From: Podocnemis expansa
Taxonomy: Eukaryota > Chordata > Testudines > Podocnemididae
Length of the DNA: 64,000 bases
Assembly: GCA_007922195.1 (NCBI GenBank)
Contig: ML682125.1
Coordinates: forward strand, 372,001-436,000
Reading direction: 5' to 3'
A model generated the notes under the pieces. The model was not told the origin of the DNA and searched no databases. It worked only from the letters and a program-made list of their open reading frames with translations. Positions within the stretch are counted from its first letter, which is position 1, and each line of letters opens with the position of its first letter. A program made the position numbers and the translations under genes. This document shows, one piece after another, positions 46,582-56,891 of this stretch.

Positions 46582-46920
46582 TCAGGCTGTGAAGAAAACA
46601 AGCTGGACCAGCTTGAAGTAAACCGGCAGCAGGACAAGCTTCAGGCAGAAGAAGAGGGCGAGGGGGAGAGACAGGGAGACAAGTAGGATGCCCAGCGCCG
46701 GGAGCACATGGTTGACCATGACATTGAAACTTGGCAGCAGGGTCTCACAGAAGACAAGCAGGGCTGGTAACACCTGCTGGCAGAAGATGGCTCCTGGGAG
46801 CAGGAGGAGTGTCAGGAAGATGACCGAAATGCGAAGAATGAGGTCGTAGCATAGCACCAGGGCAAGGAAACATAGGAGCCTCTTGAGAGCAGAAAAGAGA
46901 GATCTTCCAACCAGCGGCAT
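46582..46920 (-). CDS. Small multi-pass membrane protein, proline-ladder family, copy 5
   Basis: Unrecognised 112-residue protein and the cleanest example of the ladder: prolines at 42, 52, 63, 74, 86 and 99 in LLPG, VLPALL, LLPS, VLPALG, SLPLAL and LLPVYF contexts. The exon begins at 47021 after TTTCCCCGTGTAG, and the first in-frame ATG is exactly 101 bases inside, as in copy 4. The region between acceptor and ATG is open in frame and encodes a stretch (…VSTKTPVLSEAW…) resembling the N-terminus of copy 6 (MSAEKPQLTATLEW), but with GTG where copy 6 has its ATG. The start may therefore have moved downstream. A 14-codon upstream ORF also lies in this leader. Charged residues (R6, K13, R14) precede hydrophobic sequence from residue 15. 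The C-terminus YFKLVQLVFFTA is three residues longer than in copy 4. Function unknown. Confidence 0.83.
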   Translation of the reverse strand: MPLVGRSLFSALKRLLCFLALVLCYDLILRISVIFLTLLLLPGAIFCQQVLPALLVFCETLLPSFNVMVNHVLPALGILLVSLSLPLALFFCLKLVLLPVYFKLVQLVFFTA

Positions 46921-47049
46921 GTCTATGGCACCTTGCCAGGCCTCACTCAGAACTGGTGTCTTGGTGGACACTGGCCTCAATCCACATGGGATGGAGACAG
47001 GGAGGCAGAGCTGGTTGAGACCTACACGGGGAAAGAGGAAAAAATAACA

Positions 47050-48780
47050 CTCGCACAAGTATTTTCAGCACACCAAGGACAACCATTGGGAATGACAGCC
47101 CTGTTGCGCTAGACGTATAAAGAGACAGTCGCTGCCCCATAGAGCTCACAGCCTATGTACAGAGCAAGGGAGAGATACAGGCACTCGGAGGAACCACAAG
47201 CTGTGACCGATCTGTGTCATCAGCTGGGAAGCGGACAGCCAGTGTCACGGCCATGGCTCATTGAAGATGGCTTGACCCAGGTTTCGCATTAATACCCATA
47301 AGACCTGATGCAAACCAGGGCTGGGTGATTTACAAACTCAGATGCAGACACTGTCCCTGCCCCAAAGGGCTGATCACCTGGGAGGATGAGTGCCGTGCTA
47401 CTGGGTGGGGGTGGCACCTTAGCCCACACCGAAGTCACAGCCTCGGGGAAGTGCAGGACTGCAGGGGACCCGCTCAGCATCTCTTCCAGTCCCCAGCACT
47501 CAAAGCAGGTCAGGTTCCTGGCATCAGAGGAAGGGAATGAGGAGGACATTATGAGGCAGTGTGTGGGGGAGTCCAGGTCCTGGCCAGACAGTAACCAGGC
47601 TCCCAGCTCTCCAGCTGCAATAATCAGAGTGGTAAGAGCTGGAGGATACTGGGTTGGCTCCCCAGGGGCCATTGCAGCATGATGTGTCCGGTTAGAGTCT
47701 CACCTCTTTCCTCTGGGAGGTTCCTCCCTAGTGCAAAGCATCACAGGCCTCAGGAGTTTGAGAAGAAGGATGGGTCGGTGATTTGAACTTGGGCAATGCC
47801 AGGTTCGCTTGCCTGCTCTCTCTCCAATTCCCTGCGAGACCTGGGCTAGGCAATTGGTCTCCAGAACTCAGCTGCCATGTGTCCAGTGGGATAACAGCTC
47901 TGCCCACCTGCCAGGGCGGTAGGTAGATAAATACATGAACGCATGCAAGGAGCTTGGATGCTGTAGAAGTAGAAGCCAGGTGAGCGGATCCTGATGGTGA
48001 CACACCAAACTGGACTGTGATGTCACAAATGGGGCGCAGGGCGGCAGCTGCTGCTGGGTCCAGGGTGCACAGCACCACTTGTTCGTCTTCCCTACCACGG
48101 TGCCAGCTCTGAGACCTAAAAGAGTGGGCCAGCCTGACAGGTGCACACTAGTCCAGACTGCAAGAGGGGAACATCAGAGAGGATAAAAACCAATCTTGAC
48201 ATGGACTGCCCGCACCTTTGGGCCAGGATACTTAGCTGCCCGCTCTGACCTCGGAGCCCAGGGATGGGAGTGGCAGAGAGGGGTGGAACTTGGTGCTCCA
48301 TCCCCCAGTCCCTCTTCCGTGCAAGGAGGGCAGAACTTCACAGGCATGTGGACATTGGCCAGCAGGAGCTACCATGCTGGAGCAGAGAGGAAGCAGGATG
48401 AAGTCTCACCTCCCAGGAGTTGCTGTGGTTCATGGTGCCCACTGGGACTGCCCAGCTCCTGCCCACATTCAGGGCTATTCCTGAAGGCAAAATCTAGCCC
48501 TGAATAATGGGACCCGGAAACGCTAAAGGGCAGCAGGTCACACATGAAGCAATGCAAGGGGGAGACCCCAAATAATCCCTACACAGACCAGGCTTTCAGT
48601 TCCCCTAATGGCAGCTAGCAAGGGGCAGCAGTCCAGCCTCAGAGGGCACTCCACGTCCTGGGCCTCCTATCAGAGCAAGTTCTGCACCCAGATCTGCTGG
48701 GTTTGGGGCACCATGCATGGGTCATTGGATCACACTCAGCAAACCTGTCAGCAGCAGTCAAAGAAGAAAATCAGGGACTT
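47050..48780. other. Intergenic, no convincing gene
   Basis: Frames up to 127 codons on opposing strands with no domain or splice-supported exon. A presumed first exon of copy 5 should lie in this interval, but I cannot place it. Confidence 0.4.
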
Positions 48781-48784
48781 GGAG

Positions 48785-48850
48785 ACTTTTAGGCCAGAAG
48801 AAACTATCAGGATCACCTAGTCTGACCTCCGGGGCCACAGAGCCTCAGAT
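48785..48850 (-). repeat. CR1-type fragment
   Basis: 'ggccagaagaaactatcagg' followed by 'tcacctagtctgacctcc' is a standard CR1 end phrase. A similar piece is at 58620-58690. Confidence 0.5.
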
Positions 48851-49429
48851 GCCAAGAGAGGCGGAGTAACTTCTCACTCAGATAGATATACCCACATGAC
48901 ACTGGCAGACAAGGAGCCAGCTCATACCAAGGTCCCCGTCTCAGCTGGACACTGACTGGACTCACTGCTGGGTGATACTGAGAGACATGGTACTAGAATT
49001 ATTAGCTATTTGTCTCTGCTGACCGCTTGTGAGATCAAAGCAGGCAGCAACTCGTGTACAACTCATGTGTTCCATAGTGCAAGGTGATATCCAGGTAGGT
49101 GGAGCGTGACCTGCTGTCACTGCCCAGGAGAGAGATGTAGCTGGTGTGAAGAACAACTCGTCTACAGAAATTGTCACGCCCCCTCCCAAAGGAGCAGATC
49201 CATCAGTCCTAGACTGGCTCTGGTTAGATCTCACAAATGGAAAGGCCCCATGTCTGGAGAGAGAAATCATTAGCGAAAGGACTAACTGCCCTTATTGTCC
49301 TGCTCACCTCCCAGCGAAGACAAGCCAAGCTGTGCGCGTGGACTCCTCCCATGAGCTGAGTTTGCAGCTAACAAACACAGGAGGAGGATAAAGACCCACA
49401 GCTTAAGGAACACAGGCTCTTTCTGTTGC

Positions 49430-49815
49430 TTTCTTTGGGTCGGACAGGGAGCTGTCCAGGCATAAGGGGGGATTTGATAGCAAACTTCGACTGCTTGAAG
49501 GGGGGCTCCAAAGAGGAGGGATCCAGGCTATTCTCAGTGGTGACTGAGGACAAAACAAGGAGCAATGGTTTCAAGTTGCAGCTGGGGAGCTCTAGGTTGG
49601 ATATTAGGAAAAACTTTCTCACTAGGAGAGTGGTGAAGCCCTGGAATGGGTTACCTAGGAAGGTGGTGGCAACTCCATTTTTGGGAACTTTTAAGTTGGT
49701 TGGACAAAACCCTGGCTGGGATGATTTAGTGGGAGTGGTCATGCTTTTGGCAGGGGGTTGGACTAGATGACCACATGGGGTCCCCTCCAGCCCTAATATT
49801 CTATGATTCTATAAG
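49430..49815 (+). repeat. CR1 LINE 3' end, sense
   Basis: The frame 49426-49770 reads CR1 C-terminal patterns (…[24 protein letters not shown]…), ending in 'ctaatattctatgattctat'. It is highly similar to 53250-53690. It is not a host gene. Confidence 0.9.
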
Positions 49816-49819
49816 GAAG

Positions 49820-50870
49820 AGACCCCCCGCTGCTTAGCCTGCACTATGGGGCAGTGACTGGTTCTTTGGGATTAGGAATGCACTGAACATTGCTGTGGTT
49901 TCTGGTGTAAGGGCCCATCTATCACAGAGGTATGCTCACCTGGCCGACAAAAGCAGACTGGAGTCACCAGGGGGACTGACTCTGACTCTGTGTTAAGGTT
50001 GTTTGGGTGGCCAGGAAGTTTGCACTTGGTGCAGTTGGTTGGTGAAACCTAAGGACAGAGCTCCTGGCCAGCAAGGGGGCTGTGCCCTGGCCTTGAATGG
50101 TCTGCCCTGAGGCTGGCACTCACGTTCTTGTGGCACTGTTGGGAGTGTGATCCAGCTAGCACATGAAAAATAGCATAGGCTGCCCTGAGTACAGTCCCCT
50201 CTGAAACCCAAGGTATGTTTTCAAGACTGCTGGTGCACTCCACTGCTCTGTTTTTAGCACTGTGGCTCAATCAGAGCTAGCAGTAGTGCACCTACTCCAG
50301 GGAAAAGGACCCCTTCTGCTCCTGGGTGGACATGCCCCACACAGAACAGATGTACCACAGCGCTGCACCACAGCCAACAGTAAGCAATTCTGCAGGCTCT
50401 AACTCCGATATGTGCAGATACGCAGAGAGAGGAAGGTCACCTGTAATAATGAATCCCAGCGACAGGATGAGTCCAGTCCTGGTCGAGCATAGGACCTGGG
50501 AGCAAAGCAGCCGTGGCCCTCTGCCACTCCTAACCGACAGACATAGAGCTGGAGGAAATCTCAAAGGTCTCTAAATGAGTGAAAGCCAATGTAATCTTCC
50601 AATCCCCTCCATGTGCAAACTGCACCAGTGTAGAGCAGCTCCCTGCTCTGATATGGAGACCGGATATCTAAATGCAGCGAAGGAGGTGAACTGGCTCTCT
50701 GCTCCAGCCTGCTGGTGAAAACACTACCTCCCTCCAGTCACACAGCCCCCAGCTTTTCTCCGGCATGGAAAGCAATTACTTTGGGGAGACGTTGTCTGAA
50801 GACCCTCACCTGCTCCTGTGCCCTCAGATTGACAAAGATGCCACCACAGCATAGCAAGGCCTGACACCTG
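49820..50870. other. Intergenic, no convincing gene
   Basis: Short frames only. The sequence lies directly downstream of membrane-protein copy 6 and may hold its 3' UTR. Confidence 0.4.
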
Positions 50871-50878
50871 TATTGTGC

Positions 50879-51274
50879 TCACCAGGTGAGCTGGAGCAGC
50901 TGAAAGAACAAAGGTACCAGGATCTTCTGCAGGCAAAGGAAGAGGAAGATGGGTGGAGAGAGGGAAATGAGGAAGATAACCAACGCACGGAACAGCTCGT
51001 TGAACAAGAGTTGCATGACTGGCAGCAGGGATTTGAGGCAGACGAGAGTGGCTGGTAGCACCTTGTTGACCAAGACGACCCCAGGGAGCAGCAAGGAGAA
51101 GAGAAAGATGCTCCCAATGCGTAACAGGAGGATGAAAAGGCTGGTGGCCGCAAGAACACACAGCACATTCTTGAAACCACGCAGGACACCTCCTCCAATG
51201 AAATGCATGTCTCGGGGCATCTGGCTCAGGGCCCACTCAAGAGTTGCTGTGAGTTGTGGTTTCTCTGCAGACAT
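50879..51274 (-). CDS. Small multi-pass membrane protein, proline-ladder family, copy 6 (N-terminally extended)
   Basis: Unrecognised 131-residue protein. The acceptor TCTCCTTGTGTGCCCACAG ends at 51285, and the ATG is 10 bases inside the exon, the same spacing as in copy 7. A 22-residue hydrophilic N-terminus (MSAEKPQLTATLEWALS…) precedes a core that begins at a conserved internal Met (residue 23) aligned with the start of copies 3-5. Hydrophobic sequence runs from about residue 36 to 131. Prolines at 64, 74, 85, 107/108 and 121 become 42, 52, 63, 85/86 and 99 in core numbering, an exact register match. Position 74 of the core is Arg, as in copy 4. It ends TGG TGA GCA, followed at once by CAATACAG, as in copy 3. 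Function unknown. A membrane location is inferred. Confidence 0.83.
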   Translation of the reverse strand: MSAEKPQLTATLEWALSQMPRDMHFIGGGVLRGFKNVLCVLAATSLFILLLRIGSIFLFSLLLPGVVLVNKVLPATLVCLKSLLPVMQLLFNELFRALVIFLISLSPPIFLFLCLQKILVPLFFQLLQLTW

Positions 51275-51299
51275 GGGAGCCACCCTGTGGGCACACAAG

Positions 51300-52890
51300 G
51301 AGAAGAAGCCCTGGTAAGATGTGAGCAGGGAATGGGGTAACAAACTGTGTCATGGGAGAAAGCTGCTATTTTCCAGACTGTCACTCAGAGTAAGCTCGTG
51401 TGTCTATTGCCGTAACATTTAGAGGATCCAGGAGGAACAGGCTGTGAGGCCAGTGCGGTGGCAGACAAGGTCTCCGTCCCAGAGAGCTACCAAGTTAAGA
51501 CAATGGGCAGCCCGCAGGACAAAGGGGTGAGGCGAGGAAGTGATTGCCTTCCAGGGACAACCCCTATGTGCTCTCAGGTTATAAGGGGTCATCAGCCCCC
51601 CGCTTCAGGGATGGAAAGAGCCGACTGGCTTCCCTCCAGTCCAGCACTGTTCCCTGAGGGACGAGCCATGCCGGGCTGTGGCCAGACGGCTTTACAATTC
51701 TAAGTGCCTGGGCTCCTTTCGCAGCCCATGGTTGCCTGCTCCTCAGCCTGACACAGCTCAGACCAGGCGCTCTCTTGCGTTTCAGCCAGAGGCTTCCCTT
51801 TCGCAGGGCTCCATTCTGATTTCTTTTGCATCAAGGCCACTCCAAGGATGACTCCTGCTTCAGGCCCCTGAAGTCATTTTCCTGACTGTACCCAGTGAGC
51901 CATGCTCTGCAGCTGCTCTGCACGCGGGCAATCATAGCCTGCAACATCCGTCGATTGTTATGATGTTATCCCACCCCGCAAGGACCTGTCACCCAAACAT
52001 CCCGGCTTAGGTGGCCCATGACCTATCCAGTGTGGCAAGTGCTACGTACCCACTGAGGGCTGGGGGATCGTCCCTCTGCAAAAGACTCAGCTTTCAGGAG
52101 CAAGGAAGGGAGGCCAGAAAGTCTTTGCCTGCGACTCAGAGAGCAGAAGGATGCAGAAAGCCACATGCAACAGCCTGGAGAACTTGAGCATTGGCCACAG
52201 AGCAGTGAGACAAGCTAGCCCCCAGCTCAGAGCAAAGGCTAGTTAAAGGCTTTGCCCAGTATCTGCTCTAGGCCTCTGTCCCCACAATTCCCGTCTGTCT
52301 CACCAGTCACCACCTGAGCCACTTGCAAGGCACCGTCATTGTGACAGGCCAGGACGCCTTCTGCCACTGTCACAAAGGGAAGGGGAGGGGTCTCCAGCTC
52401 CTGCGAGACCATTGCAAGACCAAATTTGGCCCTTCTGCCCTCCTGCTCAGGGGATTCCACGTATCACCCCCAGCCCTGCCAGCCTTGCCTCCCAGCTCCC
52501 TTCTCTGTCACTATCCTGCCCCCCACCCTGGTCCTGCTTCACTCCAGACTCCCAGGGTCCTGTCCCCCCTGCCCCTGATACATATCCCTCCCCTTTCCAG
52601 ACTGTCTCCTCCCCTCATTCTTCCTCCGGACTGCCCCTGGTCTCCTGTGCTTCCTCCATCTCCCACCTGCAGCCCAAGTCCGCCTGCATCCCTGTTCTCC
52701 CTTCACCCTTCCCTTCCTTCTCCCATATTCCCCATCCCTCCATCCACCCCAAGGCTGCAACCATCTTCTGTGAGGCTGAGCAGCCTCCCTTAGGGCACAG
52801 TAAAGACAGCGGAGGAGGTGGTGGCTCCTGCGCTTCCCAAGGAGAGCCAAAGTGACCATACTGACTGAGGGCATCCTCTGGCTTCAACCC
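51300..52890. other. Intergenic; CT-rich low complexity at 52440-52800
   Basis: Frames at 52323-52887 on both strands come from pyrimidine/purine-skewed sequence (ccctcccctt-like). No domain is visible. The unseen first exon of copy 6 should be here. Confidence 0.45.
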
Positions 52891-52899
52891 CAGGGCAAT

Positions 52900-53690
52900 G
52901 ATGGGTAATGGCAGTCATTTAAAGGGCAAACGGAGACTTCTAATGGTGTCTCGAGACATAGTCTGTCATGTGCTCACCGGGACACATCTAAGATGCATTA
53001 ACGGGGGACTCTCAAGGAGGAGCAGAGAGATTATTTGGCACTGGTACGACCTGTGCTGGAGTGTGGGGCTCTGTTCCGGGCCCACAGTTCAAGAAGGACA
53101 TTGATAAGTTGGAGGGGTCAGAGAAGAGGTGTGGGAATGATTAAGGGCTTAGAGTGAGAGACCCATGGAGCTCAATCTATTTAGCTCAACCAAGAGGAGA
53201 TCCAGGAGGAAACTTATAAGGGGCTTCTCTACAGAGGAGGGCAACCAAAATGATCAAAGGGCTGGAGTACAAGCTCTATGAGGAAAGACTGAAAGCATTA
53301 GGCTTATTTAGTCTGCAGAAGAGAAGATTGAGGGGGGATTTGATAGCAACCTTCAACTACTTGAAGGGATGCTCTAAGGAAGATGGAGCTCGACTGTTCT
53401 CGGTAATAACAGAGGACAGAACGAGGAGCAATGGTCTCAAGTTGCGGTTAGGGAGGTCGAGGCTGGATATTAGAAAAAACTTTTTTACTAGGCGAGTGGT
53501 GAAGCCTTGGAATGAGCTGCCAAGGGAGGTGGTGGAGTCTCCATCTTTGGAGGTGTTTAAGGCCCGGCTGGACAAAACCATGACTGGGATGGTTTAGTGG
53601 GAGTGGTCCTGCCTCTGGCAGGGGGTTGGACTAGATGACCTATGAGGTCCCTTCCAACCCTAGGATTCTCTGATTCTATGATTCTTGGCT
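52900..53690 (+). repeat. CR1 LINE ORF2 C-terminal and 3' end, sense
   Basis: The frame 53250-53597 is an almost intact CR1 tail (…[22 protein letters not shown]…, …[28 protein letters not shown]…), ending in the tail 'ggattctctgattctatgat'. The upstream part (52900-53240) carries stops. This is one of the least decayed CR1 copies in the window. Confidence 0.92.
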
Positions 53691-54171
53691 TTGCTGAGGA
53701 AGGTTTAATACAGCCCAAGGGCTGGAAGTTGAAGCAAGACACATTCAGGCCAGAAATAAGGTGTACAAACAAGATGCAGCAACACAAGCGTCAGCATTGG
53801 CTAGCCCAACCCCGGGAGGAATTACAGTTTTGCTGCTCTGCTTGGGGACCAGCTGGCGGGAGTGGGATGCAGGCTAATGCTGCCCTCTTTGGCCCCAGGG
53901 GTGCATCCAAGCGTGGGGCCCTGCGGGTGTCCCAGCTGAGAACCAGGGTTCCTTTGAACAGCCTTTGTAAATAAGCCAAGTGCCCTCAGAGCCTCGAGTC
54001 TCTGAATGCAGGAGGAATCAAACAGCAGGAGACAGCGTCTTTGGCTCTCCTACTGCATACTTGCACACCCCTCACTCCAGGGCCCCACCAGAGCTATTGG
54101 GCAAGGGACTTTCCACACCCAGCCCTGTCCCTTTCCCCCGTGGCAATGAAGACACAAAGGCCATCCATGCC

Positions 54172-54519
54172 TCAGCGCTGTATTGAGCCCTGCTCACGAG
54201 CCAGGCCGAGCTGCAGAGCCAGGATCTCGCTCATCCACTGCAGGCAGAAGAGGAGGAGCAGGGCAGAGAGCAGGAACTGGAGGAGGAGCAGCACAGCCGG
54301 GACCAGGGTGCTGAAGAAAACGTGCACAGCCGCTATCAGGAGGGCGGTGAAGAGGACACCGACGTAGCTCGTGAAGACACACAAGGCCAGGAAGAGACCG
54401 ATGCTCAGTAGCATTTTGACCCCATGGAACAAGTCTCTCACCACCCCTCCGGCGTAGTGGGGCCTCCTGATCACCCTGCGGCAGGTCCTGGCCATCGGCT
54501 GCTGCTTCTGCGGAGACAT
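54172..54519 (-). CDS. Small multi-pass membrane protein, proline-ladder family, copy 7 (divergent)
   Basis: Unrecognised 115-residue protein. The acceptor TTTATGCTCCCGCACAG is followed 10 bases later by ATG, matching copy 6. Like copy 6 it has a 22-residue basic N-terminal extension (MSPQKQQPMARTCRR…) before a core aligned from residue 23 (AGGVVRDLFHGVKMLL against MHFIGGGVLRGFKNVLC). Residue 23 is Ala, so the upstream ATG must be used. Only one ladder proline survives (P74, core position 52). The hydrophobic core (about 36-95) is Leu/Val/Ala-rich. The last residues (AREQGSIQR) read out of frame through the TGAGCA stop context of copies 3 and 6, and the CAATACAG poly(A)-like motif now lies inside the coding sequence just before TGA. 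This looks like a frameshifted, extended C-terminus. Function unknown. Confidence 0.72.
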   Translation of the reverse strand: MSPQKQQPMARTCRRVIRRPHYAGGVVRDLFHGVKMLLSIGLFLALCVFTSYVGVLFTALLIAAVHVFFSTLVPAVLLLLQFLLSALLLLFCLQWMSEILALQLGLAREQGSIQR

Positions 54520-54619
54520 GGCGGTGTCCCTGTGCGGGAGCATAAAGGGGAGGGTGGGGTGAGCCCCCCACAATGAGTGAGGGGGGAGCCTCTCTCTCCT
54601 GGGGGCTAGGGAATGGGGT

Positions 54620-54990
54620 GTCTTTGTGCCATAGTTCAGCCTTTCGGACCCAGGATGGTGTGGGGCCAGCCAGGTGTTCACCCAGCATCGGTGTGCTTGC
54701 CCACTTGGCTGGGTGCCCCGGGGTGAGCTGGGCTCACCTCACTCTGTGGCTTCACGCACTGGCCATGGACAGAGGTGAGATACTGGACAGCATGACACTT
54801 TGCCCTGCTACGGAAGGAGCTAGAGGCACCTTACAGACATTAATTGTGAGCTTCACAAACTCCTTCTTGAAAACACAGCATGCTGGTGTTGCTATCCCCT
54901 TCTGAGAGATGGAGAAACGGAGGCACGGAGAAAGGATGTGACTTTTGCCCATGGCCACAGACTCATAGAAGTGTCGGGGTGGAGGGGCTC
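54620..54990. other. Intergenic, possible leader region of copy 7
   Basis: A donor-like GAG|GTGAGC on the minus strand (about 54735) could end the first exon of copy 7, roughly 200 bases upstream of the acceptor. No TATA box is evident. Speculative. Confidence 0.25.
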
Positions 54991-55019
54991 CTGGCCTGGC
55001 AATTCAGAGCCCCAGCACC

Positions 55020-55430
55020 CTGCACTTGCCACATCAGTTATGAAAGTAAAACTCTATGTGACCTCAGTACCACTTTCATTACAAATTAAGCCATTAACTT
55101 CCCTGAGAGTTGAAAAGATTTTCCCAAGGTCTAACCTAAATTCCCTGTGCTGCGAATTAAGTGTGTTACTTGTCCTACCTTCAGTGGGAATGGAGAACAA
55201 TTGATCCCCATCCTCTGTATAACAACCCTTAATGTATTTGAAGACTGTTACCCAGTCTCCTTTAGTCTTCTTTCCTCAAGGGTAAACATGCCCCATTCTT
55301 TTAACCTTTCCTCCTAGGTCAGGTTTTCTAAACTGTTTCTCATTTTTGTTGCTCCCTCTGGGGTCTCTCCAGTTTGTCCACCTCTTCCCTAAAGTGCGGC
55401 CCCCAGAACGGGACAGCGTACAGCAGCGAT
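55020..55430 (-). repeat. CR1 fragment, antisense
   Basis: 'taacccagtctcctttagtc'-like text, 'aacatgccccattcttttaa' and 'gtttgtccacctcttcccta' are antisense CR1 landmarks. Confidence 0.7.
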
Positions 55431-55449
55431 CTGGCACCAAACAGAGCCA

Positions 55450-55850
55450 AACAATTGCTCATGGGCTGAGTAACTCACTGGGGCATGCAAAGACTCACAT
55501 ATTAGGAGCAACTGAAAAGAATGGGACTGTTGCCTTAGAAAGGGAGTAATAAGAGGTGATGTGACAAATGTGTCTAACATGGCTGGAGAAGGTAAATAAT
55601 GGACATCTGTTCTCCCTCCTAGCAGAAACAGAGGGAAGTCAATGAAATGAAAAGATGGCAAATTCAGTATACAAAGCTATAACTGTTTTCATACAGCATA
55701 TTACTAGCCTGTGGAACTCACTGCCACAGTAAGACCCTGAGGCCCAGAGTTTAGCCAGTTTCAAAAATGTATGTGGCCAACAGGCATCTGAGCGTAACCA
55801 GCATTACTGCTTGAACAGGTGCTGCAAGGGACACTAGATTTTGAGCATCA
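55450..55850 (+). repeat. LINE-like fragment, sense
   Basis: 'gtgatgtgacaaatgtgtct', 'tagcctgtggaactcactgc' and 'ttgagcatcaggccttaaac' are typical of old L3/CR1-like 3' ends. Confidence 0.45.
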
Positions 55851-55859
55851 GGCCTTAAA

Positions 55860-56885
55860 CCAATCTCCAACTTTGGGACACCTTGATGGGGAGTCGCTTG
55901 ACTCACATTTGCTGTTATGTGGTTTTTTCACCCTCCTCCGCAGCATCTGGGTGCCTCGGGGATCTTTGGCAAGGTGGACCTTGGATATGCCTCACTCTGA
56001 CCATTCCTATATGTCTTGAACCCAGCACCCCTGACTTCCAGCCCCAGTGTGCATTAGGCTAGTGGTTCCCAGTCAGTGGGTGGTGACCTTTGGGGGGGGG
56101 CGTAGGGTTAGGGTGCTGTTGAGAGTGGTACTACAGGCTAAAGCCATGCACCCACTTTCCTGCACACCGCAGCCACTCGTGGTCAGCACCCCCCTCTCGA
56201 ACCACGTCTGCTGTGGGTTCAGCGTTGTTACAGTCGACATGCTTTTCACACTCTTTTCTTTACAGTGCATGTCAGGGGCCCAGGAACATTTTCACCTCAA
56301 ATAAGGGGTCTGCAATGTGCAAAGACTAAGAAACTCCCTCCAGGCACGCTTTCCCATTCCCACCCAAGGAAATGAGGTCAGGGCAGTCCCTTCCCCCTTT
56401 TCAGCAGCTCCTGTTTTATGAAAAGGTCTTGGCTGTTCTTCCCGGGACTCTGAACTGGCTTCCTTTAGCACCTCTCGGGGGCAGCCAGCCTATGGGCACC
56501 AGGTCACAGCTCCAGCCTGTCACAGGAGAGATCAGGAGTGGCCACAGCTCCCATGGAGGCGGAGGCCAGCTCAGGGCCACCTAGCCAGGCTTGGGGTTGG
56601 AGATGTGGGTGGAGGAGGCAGGGGAGTCTTTCTTCCCTGGTGCAGCTGAACTTTCACTGGTGCAGGTCGGGTCCAGTTCCTCGGCGTGAGGGAGGAGTGG
56701 GGTCTTTATACAAAAGAGTGTTTGACGTTTGGTAATGTTCTCTGGCTGTTCCCAGCCAGACTGGCGGGTTATCTCTCGCCTCTGGGCTGAGATGCGTCCT
56801 GGGGAAGGGTTCTGGTCTGCAAATGACCTCTGACGTGAGCAGGATGCAGGCACTGCTGGGGCAGAGAGCAGCAGCCAGGCCAAAT
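55860..56885. other. Intergenic, no convincing gene
   Basis: A hAT-like end 'tagtggttcccagtcagtgg' occurs at about 56060 without a clear partner. No gene. Confidence 0.35.
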
Positions 56886-56891
56886 ACGGAG

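Noticed and set aside
53250..53597. 115-codon clean frame that looks like a gene
   Set aside because: The translated pattern is the CR1 LINE C-terminus, followed by the CR1 3' tail.
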